This document shows, piece by piece, positions 16,021-23,999 of a stretch of 23,999 nucleotides of DNA. This DNA is from Bathymodiolus azoricus thioautotrophic gill symbiont (GTDB lineage: Bacteria > Pseudomonadota > Gammaproteobacteria > PS1 > Pseudothioglobaceae), in assembly GCF_001298715.1 (NCBI RefSeq), contig NZ_CDSC02000026.1, forward strand, positions 1 through 23,999. Direction: 5' to 3'. Within the stretch, counting starts at the first letter, position 1. Each line of letters begins with the position of its first letter. The position numbers were made by a program, and so were the translations under genes. Under the pieces are notes generated by a model. That model searched no databases. It had not been told where the DNA came from and saw only the letters and a list, made by a program, of their open reading frames with translations.

Positions 16021-16656
16021 ATGTCGGAACAAACAATAGACCTTAAGAAAAGACGCTTCCTAACCAACGCAACAAGCGTGGTTGGTGCGGTTGGCGTCGG
16101 TTTTGTGGCGTGGCCGTTTTTATCAACATGGAATCCATCTGCCAGAGCAAAGGCCGCTGGCGCGCCTGTTGAAGTTGATATTAGCAAACTTGAAGAAGGA
16201 CAATTGGTTCGAGTACTTTGGCGCAAACAACCGGTTTGGATTTTTAAACGCGACAAAACCACTGTTTCAAATTTAAGCACATTAAATGATATATTAGTCG
16301 ACCCAAACAGTCTGGAAACCTCTCAGCAACCAGAATACGCCAAAAACCCTTACCGTTCAATTAATCCTGATATTGCAGTCATTATTGGCTCTTGCACCCA
16401 TCTGGGTTGCTCACCAACTTACCGCCCTGAGCTCGGTGCCGCCGACCTTGGTGGTGACGCTTGGAAAGGCGGTTTTTATTGTCCATGTCATGGCTCTAAA
16501 TTTGATTTGGCAGGGCGTGTGTACATAGATGTTCCCGCACCCATTAATTTGATGATTCCGCCTTATCACTTCGTATCAGACACACTCATTCAAATTGGTG
16601 TTAGCCCAGAAGAGCACGAAGTAACCCCTATTTTTAAATCTAACAAACTCACTTAG
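16021..16656 (+). CDS. petA: ubiquinol-cytochrome c reductase, Rieske iron-sulfur subunit
   Basis: The Rieske subunit of the cytochrome bc1 complex, which takes an electron from ubiquinol at the Qo site and passes it to cytochrome c1. The 2Fe-2S ligands are Cys125/His127 (CTHLGC) and Cys154/His157 (CPCHGS), with the disulfide pair Cys130 and Cys156. The N-terminus has KKRRFLTNATSVVGAVGVGFVAWPFL (residues 9-34), a twin-arginine signal that stays as the membrane anchor, as is usual for the family. The 211-residue length is normal for Proteobacteria. The ATG at 16021 has a ribosome-binding site at 16005. First gene of petABC, with petB 4 bp downstream. Confidence 0.97.
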   Translation: MSEQTIDLKKRRFLTNATSVVGAVGVGFVAWPFLSTWNPSARAKAAGAPVEVDISKLEEGQLVRVLWRKQPVWIFKRDKTTVSNLSTLNDILVDPNSLETSQQPEYAKNPYRSINPDIAVIIGSCTHLGCSPTYRPELGAADLGGDAWKGGFYCPCHGSKFDLAGRVYIDVPAPINLMIPPYHFVSDTLIQIGVSPEEHEVTPIFKSNKLT

Positions 16657-16660
16657 CATT

Positions 16661-17887
16661 ATGGATAACAATAAAAACTGGATTGATCAAAGATTCCCGC
16701 TAACTAAAGTTTGGAACGAGCATTTAGCAGAGTATTACACACCAAGAAACTTTAACTTTTGGTATTTCTTTGGCTCGTTAGCTATGCTGGTATTAGTAAT
16801 GCAAATCGTTACAGGAATCTTTCTAACCATGCATTTTAAACCTGACGAGTTAAAAGCCTTTGCATCGGTTGAATACATTATGCGTGATGTTAACTGGGGT
16901 TGGTTAATTCGCTATTTACATTCAACGGGTGCCTCAGCGTTCTTTATTGTTATTTATCTACATATGTATCGTGGCTTGCTTTACGGCTCATACAAATCGC
17001 CACGAGAGTTGATTTGGATTCTCGGCATGGTGCTCTACATTGCACTCATGGCTGAGGCGTTTATGGGTTATGTACTGCCATGGGGTCAAATGTCTTACTG
17101 GGGGGCGAAAGTCATTATCTCGTTATTTGGCTCTGTGCCGTTTATTGGTTCTGACTTATTGGTGTGGATTTTAGGTGATTATGCGGTGGGTGACCCAGCA
17201 CTCAATCGCTTCTTCTCATTGCATGTTATTGCATTGCCACTTATCCTAGTAATACTGGTATTCCTACACATTGTAGCACTCCATACGGTTGGTTCAAACA
17301 ACCCAGATGGTGTTGAGATTAAAAAGAATAAAGATAAAAATGGTATTCCAAAAGACGGTATTCCGTTTCACCCATACTACAGCGTTAAAGACATCGTTGG
17401 TGTGGTGGTATTCTTGATGATTTTCTCGGCAGTAGTGTTCTTTGCACCAGCGATGAACGGTTACTTTTTAGAGCATGCTAACTTTATTGAAGCCAACCCA
17501 CTAAAAACCCCCGAACATATTGCGCCACTTTGGTATTTGACGCCTTTTTACTCGGTATTAAGAGCGATTCCGCCTATGTTTAACTCACAATTCCCAGGGG
17601 TTGTGGGTATGTTTTCAGCGCTATTAATTTTACTGGCGTTGCCATGGTTAGACCGCTCTAAAGTAAAGTCAATTAGATATCGCTCATGGCCTTACAAAGT
17701 CGCGCTAGGTGTTTTTGTGGTTAGTTTTATCATGCTTGGCTGGTTAGGCATGGAGTCAGTAACAAAAACAAACTCTATATTAGCACGAGTTTTCACTGTG
17801 ACTTATTTTGGTTTCTTTATCTTAATGCCATGGTTTACTTCTATTGGAAAAACCAAAGAAGTGCCTAAAAGAGTAACGGGGAAATAA
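16661..17887 (+). CDS. petB: ubiquinol-cytochrome c reductase, cytochrome b subunit
   Basis: The membrane core of the bc1 complex with hemes bL and bH and both quinone sites. The 408 residues hold eight or so hydrophobic helices. Heme histidines are His87 and His101 (RYLHSTGASAFF, IYLHMYRG) and His188 and His203 (SLHVIALPL, VFLHIVALH). GSNNPDGVEIKKNKDKNG and FHPYYSVKD follow, as in beta- and gammaproteobacterial forms. The Qo motif usually written PEWY reads PLWY here (289-292). C-terminal helices such as FVVSFIMLGWLGM and TYFGFFILMPWF complete the family's eight-helix form. It follows petA by 4 bp, and petC starts 1 bp after its stop. Confidence 0.98.
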   Translation: MDNNKNWIDQRFPLTKVWNEHLAEYYTPRNFNFWYFFGSLAMLVLVMQIVTGIFLTMHFKPDELKAFASVEYIMRDVNWGWLIRYLHSTGASAFFIVIYLHMYRGLLYGSYKSPRELIWILGMVLYIALMAEAFMGYVLPWGQMSYWGAKVIISLFGSVPFIGSDLLVWILGDYAVGDPALNRFFSLHVIALPLILVILVFLHIVALHTVGSNNPDGVEIKKNKDKNGIPKDGIPFHPYYSVKDIVGVVVFLMIFSAVVFFAPAMNGYFLEHANFIEANPLKTPEHIAPLWYLTPFYSVLRAIPPMFNSQFPGVVGMFSALLILLALPWLDRSKVKSIRYRSWPYKVALGVFVVSFIMLGWLGMESVTKTNSILARVFTVTYFGFFILMPWFTSIGKTKEVPKRVTGK

Positions 17888-17888
17888 A

Positions 17889-18755
17889 ATGAAAAAATTA
17901 TTAACAATAGCATCTGTTTTAGTGGGCTTAACAATCTCTTTCAATCTTTTGGCAAATAGTGATATACACCTTGACCACGCTAATACAGACATTAGGAATC
18001 AAAAATCACTACAAAATGGCGCACAGTTATTTATGAACTATTGCTCGGGTTGCCATTCTCTCTCTTTTATGCGTTATAAACGCATCGGCAAAGATTTATT
18101 TTTAGGTGATATCGTAAGCGCTTATAAGCAAGCAAAAACAAATTTGTCAAATGACAACCCATTAAGTCATTCCGATTTACAAGCGCTTTCAAATGCGATT
18201 GATAATCCGGTAAACAACGCCAAAGAAGCAGAAAAAATGCTGAACAACCTTTCTGACGATGTTATTGCAGAAAACTTAAGCAAGGCAACTGACGAAATGA
18301 TTAAAAAAAACCTTATGTTTAACGCCGATAAAGTAGGTTCTCCAATAATTGCAACCATGTCGAAAAAAGGGGCGGAAGCTTGGTTTGGCACAACACCGCC
18401 AGACTTGTCTTTGGCCGCTCGCTCTAAAGGCACAGATTGGATTTACACCTACTTGCGTAGTTTTTACAAAGACGACTCTCGCCCCTTTGGTGTGAATAAT
18501 AAAGTGTTGGCTAATGCCTCTATGCCAGATGTTTTGTGGCATCTTAAGCAAAGTAAATCAACAAAAGAGTTTAACCAAGATGTGCGTGACATTACTAACT
18601 TTTTAGACTATGTTAGCGAGCCTGCAAAACTGGTACGCGTTGACCTGGGTTACAAAGTATTGGGCTTCTTGTTTATTTTATTTATCCTTGCTTATTTAAT
18701 GAAAAAAGAATACTGGAAAGATGTGAAATATGGCAAATGGCGCGCCAAGGATTAA
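17889..18755 (+). CDS. petC: ubiquinol-cytochrome c reductase, cytochrome c1 subunit
   Basis: The heme c subunit of the bc1 complex, on the periplasmic side, that passes electrons to soluble cytochrome c. A signal peptide (KKLLTIASVLVGLTISFNLLANS) precedes the heme site Cys52-Ser-Gly-Cys55-His56, followed by the family block SLSFMRYKRIGKDL. The likely sixth ligand Met is in ANASMPDVLWHL. A single C-terminal helix (VLGFLFILFILAYLM) anchors it, ending in a short basic tail. At 288 residues it is somewhat long; the extra length lies in a charged helical segment at about 75-140 with many Asn and Lys, between the heme site and WFGTTPPDLSLAARS. Confidence 0.96.
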   Translation: MKKLLTIASVLVGLTISFNLLANSDIHLDHANTDIRNQKSLQNGAQLFMNYCSGCHSLSFMRYKRIGKDLFLGDIVSAYKQAKTNLSNDNPLSHSDLQALSNAIDNPVNNAKEAEKMLNNLSDDVIAENLSKATDEMIKKNLMFNADKVGSPIIATMSKKGAEAWFGTTPPDLSLAARSKGTDWIYTYLRSFYKDDSRPFGVNNKVLANASMPDVLWHLKQSKSTKEFNQDVRDITNFLDYVSEPAKLVRVDLGYKVLGFLFILFILAYLMKKEYWKDVKYGKWRAKD

Positions 18756-18832
18756 TTAGTCTCATTTTCTCTAATACACCAACTCAGTGTTCTAGTAATG
18801 ACGCTGTTTTTTATTTTTAAGGATAACTCAAT

Positions 18833-19465
18833 ATGTTAAGTAAACCAAACCCATCTTCAACCATTCTTTACTCTTCTGCTAGCGAAATGGAATCTCATAT
18901 AGTGCGATTCATTATGGCAGAAAAGAACATCGAAAGAGAAGTTGCCAATCTAAAAACTGAAGAAATTCCTGAAGAAATCCTAGATTTAATGCCTTACCCA
19001 ACATTACCAACATTGTTTGACCGTAATATTGTTTTATATGACCTTTCTGTCATTATGGAATACTTAGATGAGCGCTTTCCGTTCCCGCCATTATTGCCCG
19101 TTGACCCAATTGAAAAATCAGAAAAACGCTTGCTAATCTTTAGATTTACAAGGGCAGTTAATAGCTGGTTTGAATTAGCAAATACTATCGAAACAGGCAC
19201 GAAAAAAGATGCCGACAACGCAAGAAAAACACTTAAAAGCAGCCTAATTGAATTAGTGCCTTTGTTTGCACACCAGCCTTTCTTTAAGAGCAACGATATG
19301 ACGATTGTTGACGCTTGTTTAGCTGTATTATTATGGCGCTTAAAAAGACTTGATATTGATTTAGGAAAATCTGGAAAAGCGGTCACTGACTATGCAAGCC
19401 GCTTGTTTTCAAGAGAAAGTTTTAAAGAAAGTTTGACCGATTGCGAAAAGGAATATAACGCTTAA
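18833..19465 (+). CDS. sspA: stringent starvation protein A
   Basis: A glutathione-transferase-fold protein that binds RNA polymerase and helps acid and stationary-phase survival in E. coli; it has no transferase activity there. The 210-residue length matches (E. coli 212). The N-terminal thioredoxin-like domain has SSASEMESHIVRFIMAEKNIERE and MPYPTLPTLFDRNIVLYDLSVIMEYLDERFPFPPLLPVDP, and the C-terminal helical domain has TIVDACLAVLLWRLKRLDIDL. A good ribosome-binding site, AAGGA at 18819-18823, is 9 bases before the ATG. petABC-sspA-sspB is a familiar gammaproteobacterial order, which supports the call. 77 bp separate it from petC, room for its own promoter. Confidence 0.94.
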   Translation: MLSKPNPSSTILYSSASEMESHIVRFIMAEKNIEREVANLKTEEIPEEILDLMPYPTLPTLFDRNIVLYDLSVIMEYLDERFPFPPLLPVDPIEKSEKRLLIFRFTRAVNSWFELANTIETGTKKDADNARKTLKSSLIELVPLFAHQPFFKSNDMTIVDACLAVLLWRLKRLDIDLGKSGKAVTDYASRLFSRESFKESLTDCEKEYNA

Positions 19466-19475
19466 AAATACTGTC

Positions 19476-19838
19476 ATGGCATCGGTCGTACCTTATTTGA
19501 TTCGCGCTTATCATGAATGGATGGAAGACAGTGGGTTTACGCCACATATTTTGGTTGACTGTTCAAAACCTGATGTTGTTGCGCCCAAACCCTTTATTCA
19601 ACAAGACAAAATTGTACTCAATATCAGTAGCGATGCGACCACCTCCTTGGTGATAAACAATGAAGCGATTTCATTCAAAGCACGCTTTGATGGAAAATCT
19701 CAAGATATATATGTACCTACTGATGCAGTGCTAACAATTTATACGGGTGAAAATGGTGAAGGCATGTTTTTTGAAAACAAAGCCAAGCCCACTGACACAG
19801 ACAAACCTAAAAAAACCAATCTGAGCGTATTAGATTAG
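19476..19838 (+). CDS. sspB: ClpXP adaptor SspB
   Basis: Binds ssrA-tagged peptides and hands them to ClpXP for degradation in the cytosol. The 120 residues contain the folded tag-binding domain (about 1-100) with PYLIRAYHEWMEDSGFTPHILVD, VLNISSDATTSLVINNEAISFKARF and IYVPTDAVLTIYTGENGEGMFF. A flexible, charged linker follows, and the C-terminal tail LSVLD stands where other SspB proteins have the short ClpX-docking peptide. It is 10 bp after sspA, in the standard order. The last 9 bp overlap the end of the convergent bioD. Confidence 0.93.
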   Translation: MASVVPYLIRAYHEWMEDSGFTPHILVDCSKPDVVAPKPFIQQDKIVLNISSDATTSLVINNEAISFKARFDGKSQDIYVPTDAVLTIYTGENGEGMFFENKAKPTDTDKPKKTNLSVLD

Positions 19839-20471
19839 TGTCAACACCTTGGCATTAAAGCCGTCTAAATTATCTTTGTTAAAAACCACCACATCAACAT
19901 CTGTATAAGCACTGAGTGCCTTGGCATTGTCTAAGTTGTTGGGTGTTATTTGATTTAACACCAATATTGCAATATTGAGCTTGTGCTTTTTAGCGGCCTC
20001 TATGCTAAGTAACGCCTGATTAATAGCGCCCAACTCATCCTTAACAACAATAACAATAGGTAAATTAACAACAACAGCAAGCTCACTATTTAACACTTGT
20101 TGTGCAATGGGTGAATATAGTCCGCCCGCACCCTCAATCACCACAAAATCATCACCGCCACTTGGTTGTGCCGCCTTAACCAAATCCTCAAGCATAACAC
20201 TCAAACCTTGCTCTGTACTGGCTTTTTCACCACTCACACAGGCTTCAAATTTAAATTGACAAACTGCATCAATCGGCTCTGGGTTGGTACAGACATTATT
20301 TAATAGCACTGCGTCTTTTGGCAACAAACCATCACTAGTTTTGACGCAGTCACTCTCAATTGGCTTTCTAGCCACAACGCGATATTTTGCATTAAGCACT
20401 TGAATAATATAACTGGCAACAAATGTTTTTCCAACATCGGTGCCACTGCCACTGATAAACAATCCTTTCAT
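19830..20471 (-). CDS. bioD: dethiobiotin synthetase
   Basis: Forms the ureido ring of dethiobiotin from 7,8-diaminopelargonate, CO2 and ATP, the next-to-last step of biotin synthesis in the cytosol. ATG at 20471 (213 residues) is the start, because it places the P-loop SGSGTDVGKT at residues 7-16 as in all BioD proteins; upstream in-frame codons have no homology and would run into pyrD. KPIESD (substrate lysine loop), FKFEACVSGEKAS, VIEGAGGLYSPI (Walker B region, E. coli EGAGGWFTPL) and VNLPIVIVVKDELGAINQALLS are present. No other bio gene is in the window. It is divergent from pyrD with 37 bp between starts and convergent on sspB. Confidence 0.95.
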   Translation of the reverse strand: MKGLFISGSGTDVGKTFVASYIIQVLNAKYRVVARKPIESDCVKTSDGLLPKDAVLLNNVCTNPEPIDAVCQFKFEACVSGEKASTEQGLSVMLEDLVKAAQPSGGDDFVVIEGAGGLYSPIAQQVLNSELAVVVNLPIVIVVKDELGAINQALLSIEAAKKHKLNIAILVLNQITPNNLDNAKALSAYTDVDVVVFNKDNLDGFNAKVLTLI

Positions 20472-20495
20472 AGTGAATGATTTTAACAAAAAATG

Positions 20496-20501
20496 TATAA
20501 T
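20496..20501 (+). promoter_or_regulatory. -10 element next to the pyrD start
   Basis: A perfect TATAAT ends seven bases before the pyrD ATG, in the 37-bp gap between divergent bioD and pyrD. A transcript starting the usual 6-8 bases downstream would have almost no leader, and no Shine-Dalgarno sequence is visible. No good -35 is seen, so the match could be chance in AT-rich DNA. Confidence 0.35.
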
Positions 20502-20508
20502 AGCACCT

Positions 20509-21465
20509 ATGCATAATAACTTAAAAACTAAGTTCTGTGGAATATCGCTAGACTCACCAATTATCCTACTTTCAGGCTGTGTTGGCTTTGGCGAAGAATA
20601 TACCCGCATTCAAGGCTTTTCCAATAAAGATGTGGGTGCAATCTGCCTTAAAGGCACGACACTTGAACCACGCCTTGGCAATATCCCACATAGAGTCTGT
20701 GAAACACCCGAAGGCATGATTAATGCCATCGGTTTGCAAAATCCAGGTAGCGACGCTGTCATTAACGACATTATGCCTAAGTTAGATAAGACTGAAACTC
20801 GTTTTATCATTAATATTTCAGGCTCGTCTGTCCAAGAATACGGTGAAATTGCCAAACGCTTTAATGACACTGATATTGACGCTATAGAAATCAACATTTC
20901 ATGCCCAAATGTCAAAGAAGGGGGGGTGGCATTTGGTAACGACCCTGATATGTCCTATCGTGTGGTTGAGATTTGTCGCCAAAACACAACAAAGCCAATC
21001 ATTACCAAACTCTCGCCTAATCAAACTGACATCGCTAATAGCGCACAGCGTTGTATTGATGCAGGCACAGATGGTTTGGCCGTCATTAACACACTCATGG
21101 GTATGGCAATTGATACCAACTCACGCAGGCCTATTATTGGCAATAACCAAGGTGGCTTGTCAGGTCCTGCTATCAAACCCGTTGCGCTACTCAAAGTGCA
21201 TCAAGTCTATCAGATTAGTAAAAATCACAATGTGCCGATTATTGGTCAAGGCGGTATTATGAGTGCAAATGATGCGATTGAATTTATCATTGCGGGAGCA
21301 GCCACTGTTGGTGTTGGCACAGCATTATTTTATGACCCTTTGGTATGCAATAAAATCAACGATGGTATTAGTCAATATCTCACAAACAACAATCTAAGTG
21401 GTGTCGATGAACTGGTTGGCACACTGGAGCTCCACCCTGCTATTTCGCCTTGTAACTCAAAATAA
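20509..21465 (+). CDS. pyrD: dihydroorotate dehydrogenase, class 1B-like catalytic subunit
   Basis: Oxidises dihydroorotate to orotate with FMN. ATG at 20509 (318 residues) starts just before [19 protein letters not shown], the family N-terminus; the open frame extends upstream but overlaps bioD. The catalytic base is Cys132 in [12 protein letters not shown], followed by FGNDP, which marks a class 1 soluble enzyme and best fits subtype 1B. Class 2 membrane enzymes of most gammaproteobacteria have Ser there. FMN-site blocks are [31 protein letters not shown] and [29 protein letters not shown]. Class 1B normally needs PyrK (FAD, 2Fe-2S) to pass electrons to NAD; none is in the window. leuS follows 4 bp after the stop. 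Confidence 0.9.
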   Translation: MHNNLKTKFCGISLDSPIILLSGCVGFGEEYTRIQGFSNKDVGAICLKGTTLEPRLGNIPHRVCETPEGMINAIGLQNPGSDAVINDIMPKLDKTETRFIINISGSSVQEYGEIAKRFNDTDIDAIEINISCPNVKEGGVAFGNDPDMSYRVVEICRQNTTKPIITKLSPNQTDIANSAQRCIDAGTDGLAVINTLMGMAIDTNSRRPIIGNNQGGLSGPAIKPVALLKVHQVYQISKNHNVPIIGQGGIMSANDAIEFIIAGAATVGVGTALFYDPLVCNKINDGISQYLTNNNLSGVDELVGTLELHPAISPCNSK

Positions 21466-21469
21466 AACT

Positions 21470-23920
21470 ATGAATTCAGAATATAACGCCCAAGAAATTG
21501 AGGCACAAGCACAAAAATATTGGCAAGAAAACAAGTTATTTGAAGCTATTGAGGATAATTCAAAAGAAAAGTTTTACTGCTTAAGTATGTTTCCATACCC
21601 TTCAGGTCGCCTACATATGGGGCATGTGCGTAATTACAGTATTGGTGATGTCATTGCTCGCTATCAAAAAATGCAAGGCAAAAATGTACTACAGCCGATT
21701 GGTTGGGACGGGTTTGGCTTGCCTGCTGAAAATGCTGCACTTAAAAACAAAGTACCGCCTGCAAAATGGACTTATGAAAATATTAACTATATGCGCCAAC
21801 AGCTTACCGAGTTGGGTTTTGGCTATGATTGGTCTCGTGAATTAGCAACCTGCCACCCGCAATATTATCGCTGGGAACAATGGCTATTTGTTAAACTCTT
21901 TGAAAAGGGCTTGGTATATAAGAAAAATGCGGTTGTTAATTGGGACCCTGTAGACCAAACAGTGCTCGCCAATGAGCAAGTGATTGATGGACGCGGTTGG
22001 CGCTCAGATGCACTAATTGAAAAAAAAGAAATCTCTCAATGGTTTATGCGTATCACTGATTACGCTGATGAACTATTAGAGGGTTTAGACAAGTTAGACG
22101 GATGGCCCGATGCAGTTAAAACCATGCAAAAGAACTGGATTGGTAAATCAATCGGTTTAGAAATCGACTTCACCAGAAAAAATTTTGACACGCTAAGTGT
22201 TTACACCACACGCCCAGATACGCTGATGGGTGTTACTTATTTGGCAATTGCAGCCGAACACCCTTTGGCACTGGAGGCTGGCAAAGACAACCCTGCTGTG
22301 CAAGCCTTTATTGATGAATGCAAGGCTATGGAAACTTCTGAAGCCGCTATGGAAACCATGGAGAAAAAAGGCATTGATTCAGAGCTTAAATGTACTCACC
22401 CGATTACGGGTGAGGTGGTGCCAATTTGGGTTGCCAATTTTATACTCATGGGCTACGGTACAGGTGCAGTAATGAGTGTTCCAGCACACGATGAACGCGA
22501 TTATGAGTTTGCCAAAAAATACAACATCAACATCAAGCAAGTTATCAATAAAGATAAAAACACCAATGAAGGCGCTATTACTGATAAGGGGGTTTTATTT
22601 AATTCTGGGCAGTTTGATGGTTTAGGTTTTGACCAAGCTTTTGATAAGATTGCCAAGACCCTTGAGGATAAAAACCTAGGCAGTAAAAAAACCAACTATC
22701 GTCTGCGTGATTGGGGTGTATCGCGTCAACGCTATTGGGGCTGTCCAATCCCTGTTATTAACTGTCCAAGTTGTGGCTCAGTGGCTGTGGAAGAGAGCGA
22801 CCTACCCGTTGTTCTCCCTGAAGAAGTGAGCTTTGATGGTGTTGGCTCACCGATTAAGAAAATGCCAGAATTTTATACAACCACTTGCCCAAAATGTGGC
22901 AAAGCAGCACAGCGTGAAACTGACACCTTTGACACTTTTTTTGAGTCTTCTTGGTATTTTTCCCGCTATACCTGCAAAGATAATAGCAAAGCAATGTTAG
23001 ATGAGCGCGCTAACTATTGGTTAAAAGGTGGTGGTGTAGACCAATACATTGGTGGTATCGAGCATGCAATCCTGCATCTTTTGTACGCACGGTTTTTCAA
23101 CAAATTACTGCGAGACGAAGGCTTGGTTGAAAATGATGAACCCTTTAAAAACTTACTCACACAAGGCATGGTCTTAAAAGACGGCGCTAAGATGAGTAAA
23201 TCCAAAGGCAACACAGTTGACCCACAAGAAATGATAGCCCAGTATGGTGCAGATACAGTGCGCTTGTTTATCTTATTTGCTGCCCCACCGACACAAGATT
23301 TAGAGTGGAGCGATTCTGGACTAGAAGGCGCACACCGCTTCATTAACAAGGTTTATCGTTTAGTCAAAGACTTTATAAAAGACCAAGTAAGCAACCCTGT
23401 TGGCTCTTTAGACAATCTCAATGAAATCCAACAAAATATTCGCTTTAAAACCCACCAAACACTCAAAAAAATCACTGATGATATGGAGCGCAGACACCTG
23501 TTTAACACAGTGATTGCCGCACTCATGGAGCTTAGCAACACACTATCAAAGTTCACTGATACCACAGACACTTCAATGGTAGTGCGCAAGGAATCATTGC
23601 ATATCTTACTTAAAACCCTCAGTCCGATTGCACCACATCTATGTCATCACCTGTGGCAAGAATTGGGACATAAGACAGCGATTATCAATGAACCTTGGCC
23701 AAGTATTGACGAGAGCGCTCTCGTGCAAAATAAGGTACAAATTATCGTTCAAGTTAATGGCAAACTGCGCGCTAAACTAATAACACATGCTGATACTAGT
23801 AAAGCACAAGTGGAGGCACAAGCTCTAGCTGATGAGAATGTGGCTAAATTCATTGATGGCAAAACCGTAATCAAGGTTATCGTTGTGCCAAATAAGTTGA
23901 TCAATATTGTTGTTCATTGA
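21470..23920 (+). CDS. leuS: leucyl-tRNA synthetase
   Basis: Charges tRNA-Leu in the cytosol and edits misactivated amino acids. ATG at 21470 (816 residues) is preferred over the open frame further upstream, which overlaps pyrD. The class I signatures are HMGH at residues 49-52 ([13 protein letters not shown]) and KMSKS at 574-578. The CP1 editing domain lies at about 220-400 with [18 protein letters not shown] and [19 protein letters not shown]. Two Cys pairs (CPSCG, CPKCG) follow it near the ZN-1 region, and then [17 protein letters not shown]. The C-terminal domain ends with [16 protein letters not shown], so the gene is complete. It is about 45 residues shorter than E. coli LeuS. It starts 4 bp after pyrD with no visible ribosome-binding site. 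Confidence 0.97.
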   Translation: MNSEYNAQEIEAQAQKYWQENKLFEAIEDNSKEKFYCLSMFPYPSGRLHMGHVRNYSIGDVIARYQKMQGKNVLQPIGWDGFGLPAENAALKNKVPPAKWTYENINYMRQQLTELGFGYDWSRELATCHPQYYRWEQWLFVKLFEKGLVYKKNAVVNWDPVDQTVLANEQVIDGRGWRSDALIEKKEISQWFMRITDYADELLEGLDKLDGWPDAVKTMQKNWIGKSIGLEIDFTRKNFDTLSVYTTRPDTLMGVTYLAIAAEHPLALEAGKDNPAVQAFIDECKAMETSEAAMETMEKKGIDSELKCTHPITGEVVPIWVANFILMGYGTGAVMSVPAHDERDYEFAKKYNINIKQVINKDKNTNEGAITDKGVLFNSGQFDGLGFDQAFDKIAKTLEDKNLGSKKTNYRLRDWGVSRQRYWGCPIPVINCPSCGSVAVEESDLPVVLPEEVSFDGVGSPIKKMPEFYTTTCPKCGKAAQRETDTFDTFFESSWYFSRYTCKDNSKAMLDERANYWLKGGGVDQYIGGIEHAILHLLYARFFNKLLRDEGLVENDEPFKNLLTQGMVLKDGAKMSKSKGNTVDPQEMIAQYGADTVRLFILFAAPPTQDLEWSDSGLEGAHRFINKVYRLVKDFIKDQVSNPVGSLDNLNEIQQNIRFKTHQTLKKITDDMERRHLFNTVIAALMELSNTLSKFTDTTDTSMVVRKESLHILLKTLSPIAPHLCHHLWQELGHKTAIINEPWPSIDESALVQNKVQIIVQVNGKLRAKLITHADTSKAQVEAQALADENVAKFIDGKTVIKVIVVPNKLINIVVH

Positions 23921-23974
23921 ATGATGAATAAAACTATTTGTCTATCAAAATATTCAAAAAATTATTAACAAATA
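23921..23974. other. short region after leuS without a convincing gene
   Basis: An ATG directly after the leuS stop opens only 15 codons (to the TAA near 23968), without homology that I can see. In many gammaproteobacteria lptE follows leuS; no lipoprotein signal is seen here. Confidence 0.4.
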
Positions 23975-23999
23975 GAGACTTTTGCATAACTCATAATTT
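23975..23999. mobile_element. possible terminal inverted repeat of an insertion sequence, cut by the window end
   Basis: The final 25 bases start GAGACTTTTGCATAAC, which resembles the terminal repeats of some IS5-type elements (GAGAC-C/T-TTTGCA is a common beginning, from memory). No transposase is visible because the window stops here, so the call rests on the resemblance and on the break in coding directly after leuS. Confidence 0.3.

Noticed and set aside
20472..20609. N-terminal extension of BioD (46 residues) and the upstream extension of PyrD
   Set aside because: Both would make the divergent genes overlap deeply and add sequence with no family match; the P-loop of BioD and the PyrD N-terminal block fix the shorter starts.
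21398..21469. 24-residue N-terminal extension of LeuS
   Set aside because: It overlaps the pyrD 3' end in another frame and precedes the normal LeuS N-terminus; ATG 21470 fits the family.
23921..23968. 15-codon open frame after leuS as the start of lptE
   Set aside because: It ends after 15 codons and shows no lipoprotein signal or hydrophobic stretch.
1..23999. Large undescribed multi-gene system such as a defence island, secondary-metabolite cluster or CRISPR
   Set aside because: Nearly every gene belongs to a known housekeeping family. The only accessory-like items are the AlbA_2 gene, the small repeat element and the possible IS end, which are reported separately.

Overview
The window is a stretch of AT-rich bacterial chromosome carrying housekeeping and respiratory genes and almost no accessory DNA. 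Gene content and order point to a gammaproteobacterium: petABC-sspA-sspB, dciA beside secA, and E. coli-like alaC, mutY, ribF and class II pyrC. The AT-rich coding, compact overlaps and protein sequences are most like my memory of the SUP05/Thioglobus clade of sulfur oxidisers, which includes the thiotrophic mussel and clam symbionts. That placement is an inference; no sulfur-oxidation gene lies in the window. I see no tRNA, rRNA or CRISPR array, and no gap above about 130 bp between genes.

Layout. 1-1146 (+): the 3' end of dxr (isoprenoid precursors) overlaps a secreted M23 peptidase gene. 1149-1754 (-): a secreted helical-repeat protein of unknown role. 1829-5035 (+): purC, a DUF2797 cysteine-rich protein, an FKBP prolyl isomerase and the alanine transaminase alaC. 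5051-8966 (+): a tightly packed run of an uncharacterised P-loop NTPase, metA, mutY and ribF, likely started by an extended -10 promoter inside the end of alaC. 8963-15553 (-): pyrC alone, then secA-anmK-AlbA_2/GHKL protein as an overlapping run. 15633-19838 (+): dciA, petABC (the cytochrome bc1 complex), sspA and sspB. 19830-20471 (-): bioD. 20509-23920 (+): a class 1B-like pyrD and leuS. The last 79 bases after leuS hold no convincing gene and end in what may be the terminal inverted repeat of an insertion sequence.

The most unusual signal is a small, GC-richer, partly palindromic sequence inserted in frame in mutY. It adds about 29 residues between the LPWQ and NPY motifs of a normally invariant N-terminus. 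Related modules occur, in a different order but read in the same frame, in the C-terminal linker of SecA. This looks like a dispersed element that tolerates being translated, comparable in principle to the Rickettsia palindromic elements. Other points of interest are a MetA with Glu at the acyl-donor selectivity position, an unstudied NTPase family in the same run as metA, a PLWY version of the cytochrome b Qo motif, a class 1B dihydroorotate dehydrogenase with no pyrK nearby, and tandem repeats with a hairpin behind the AlbA_2 gene.
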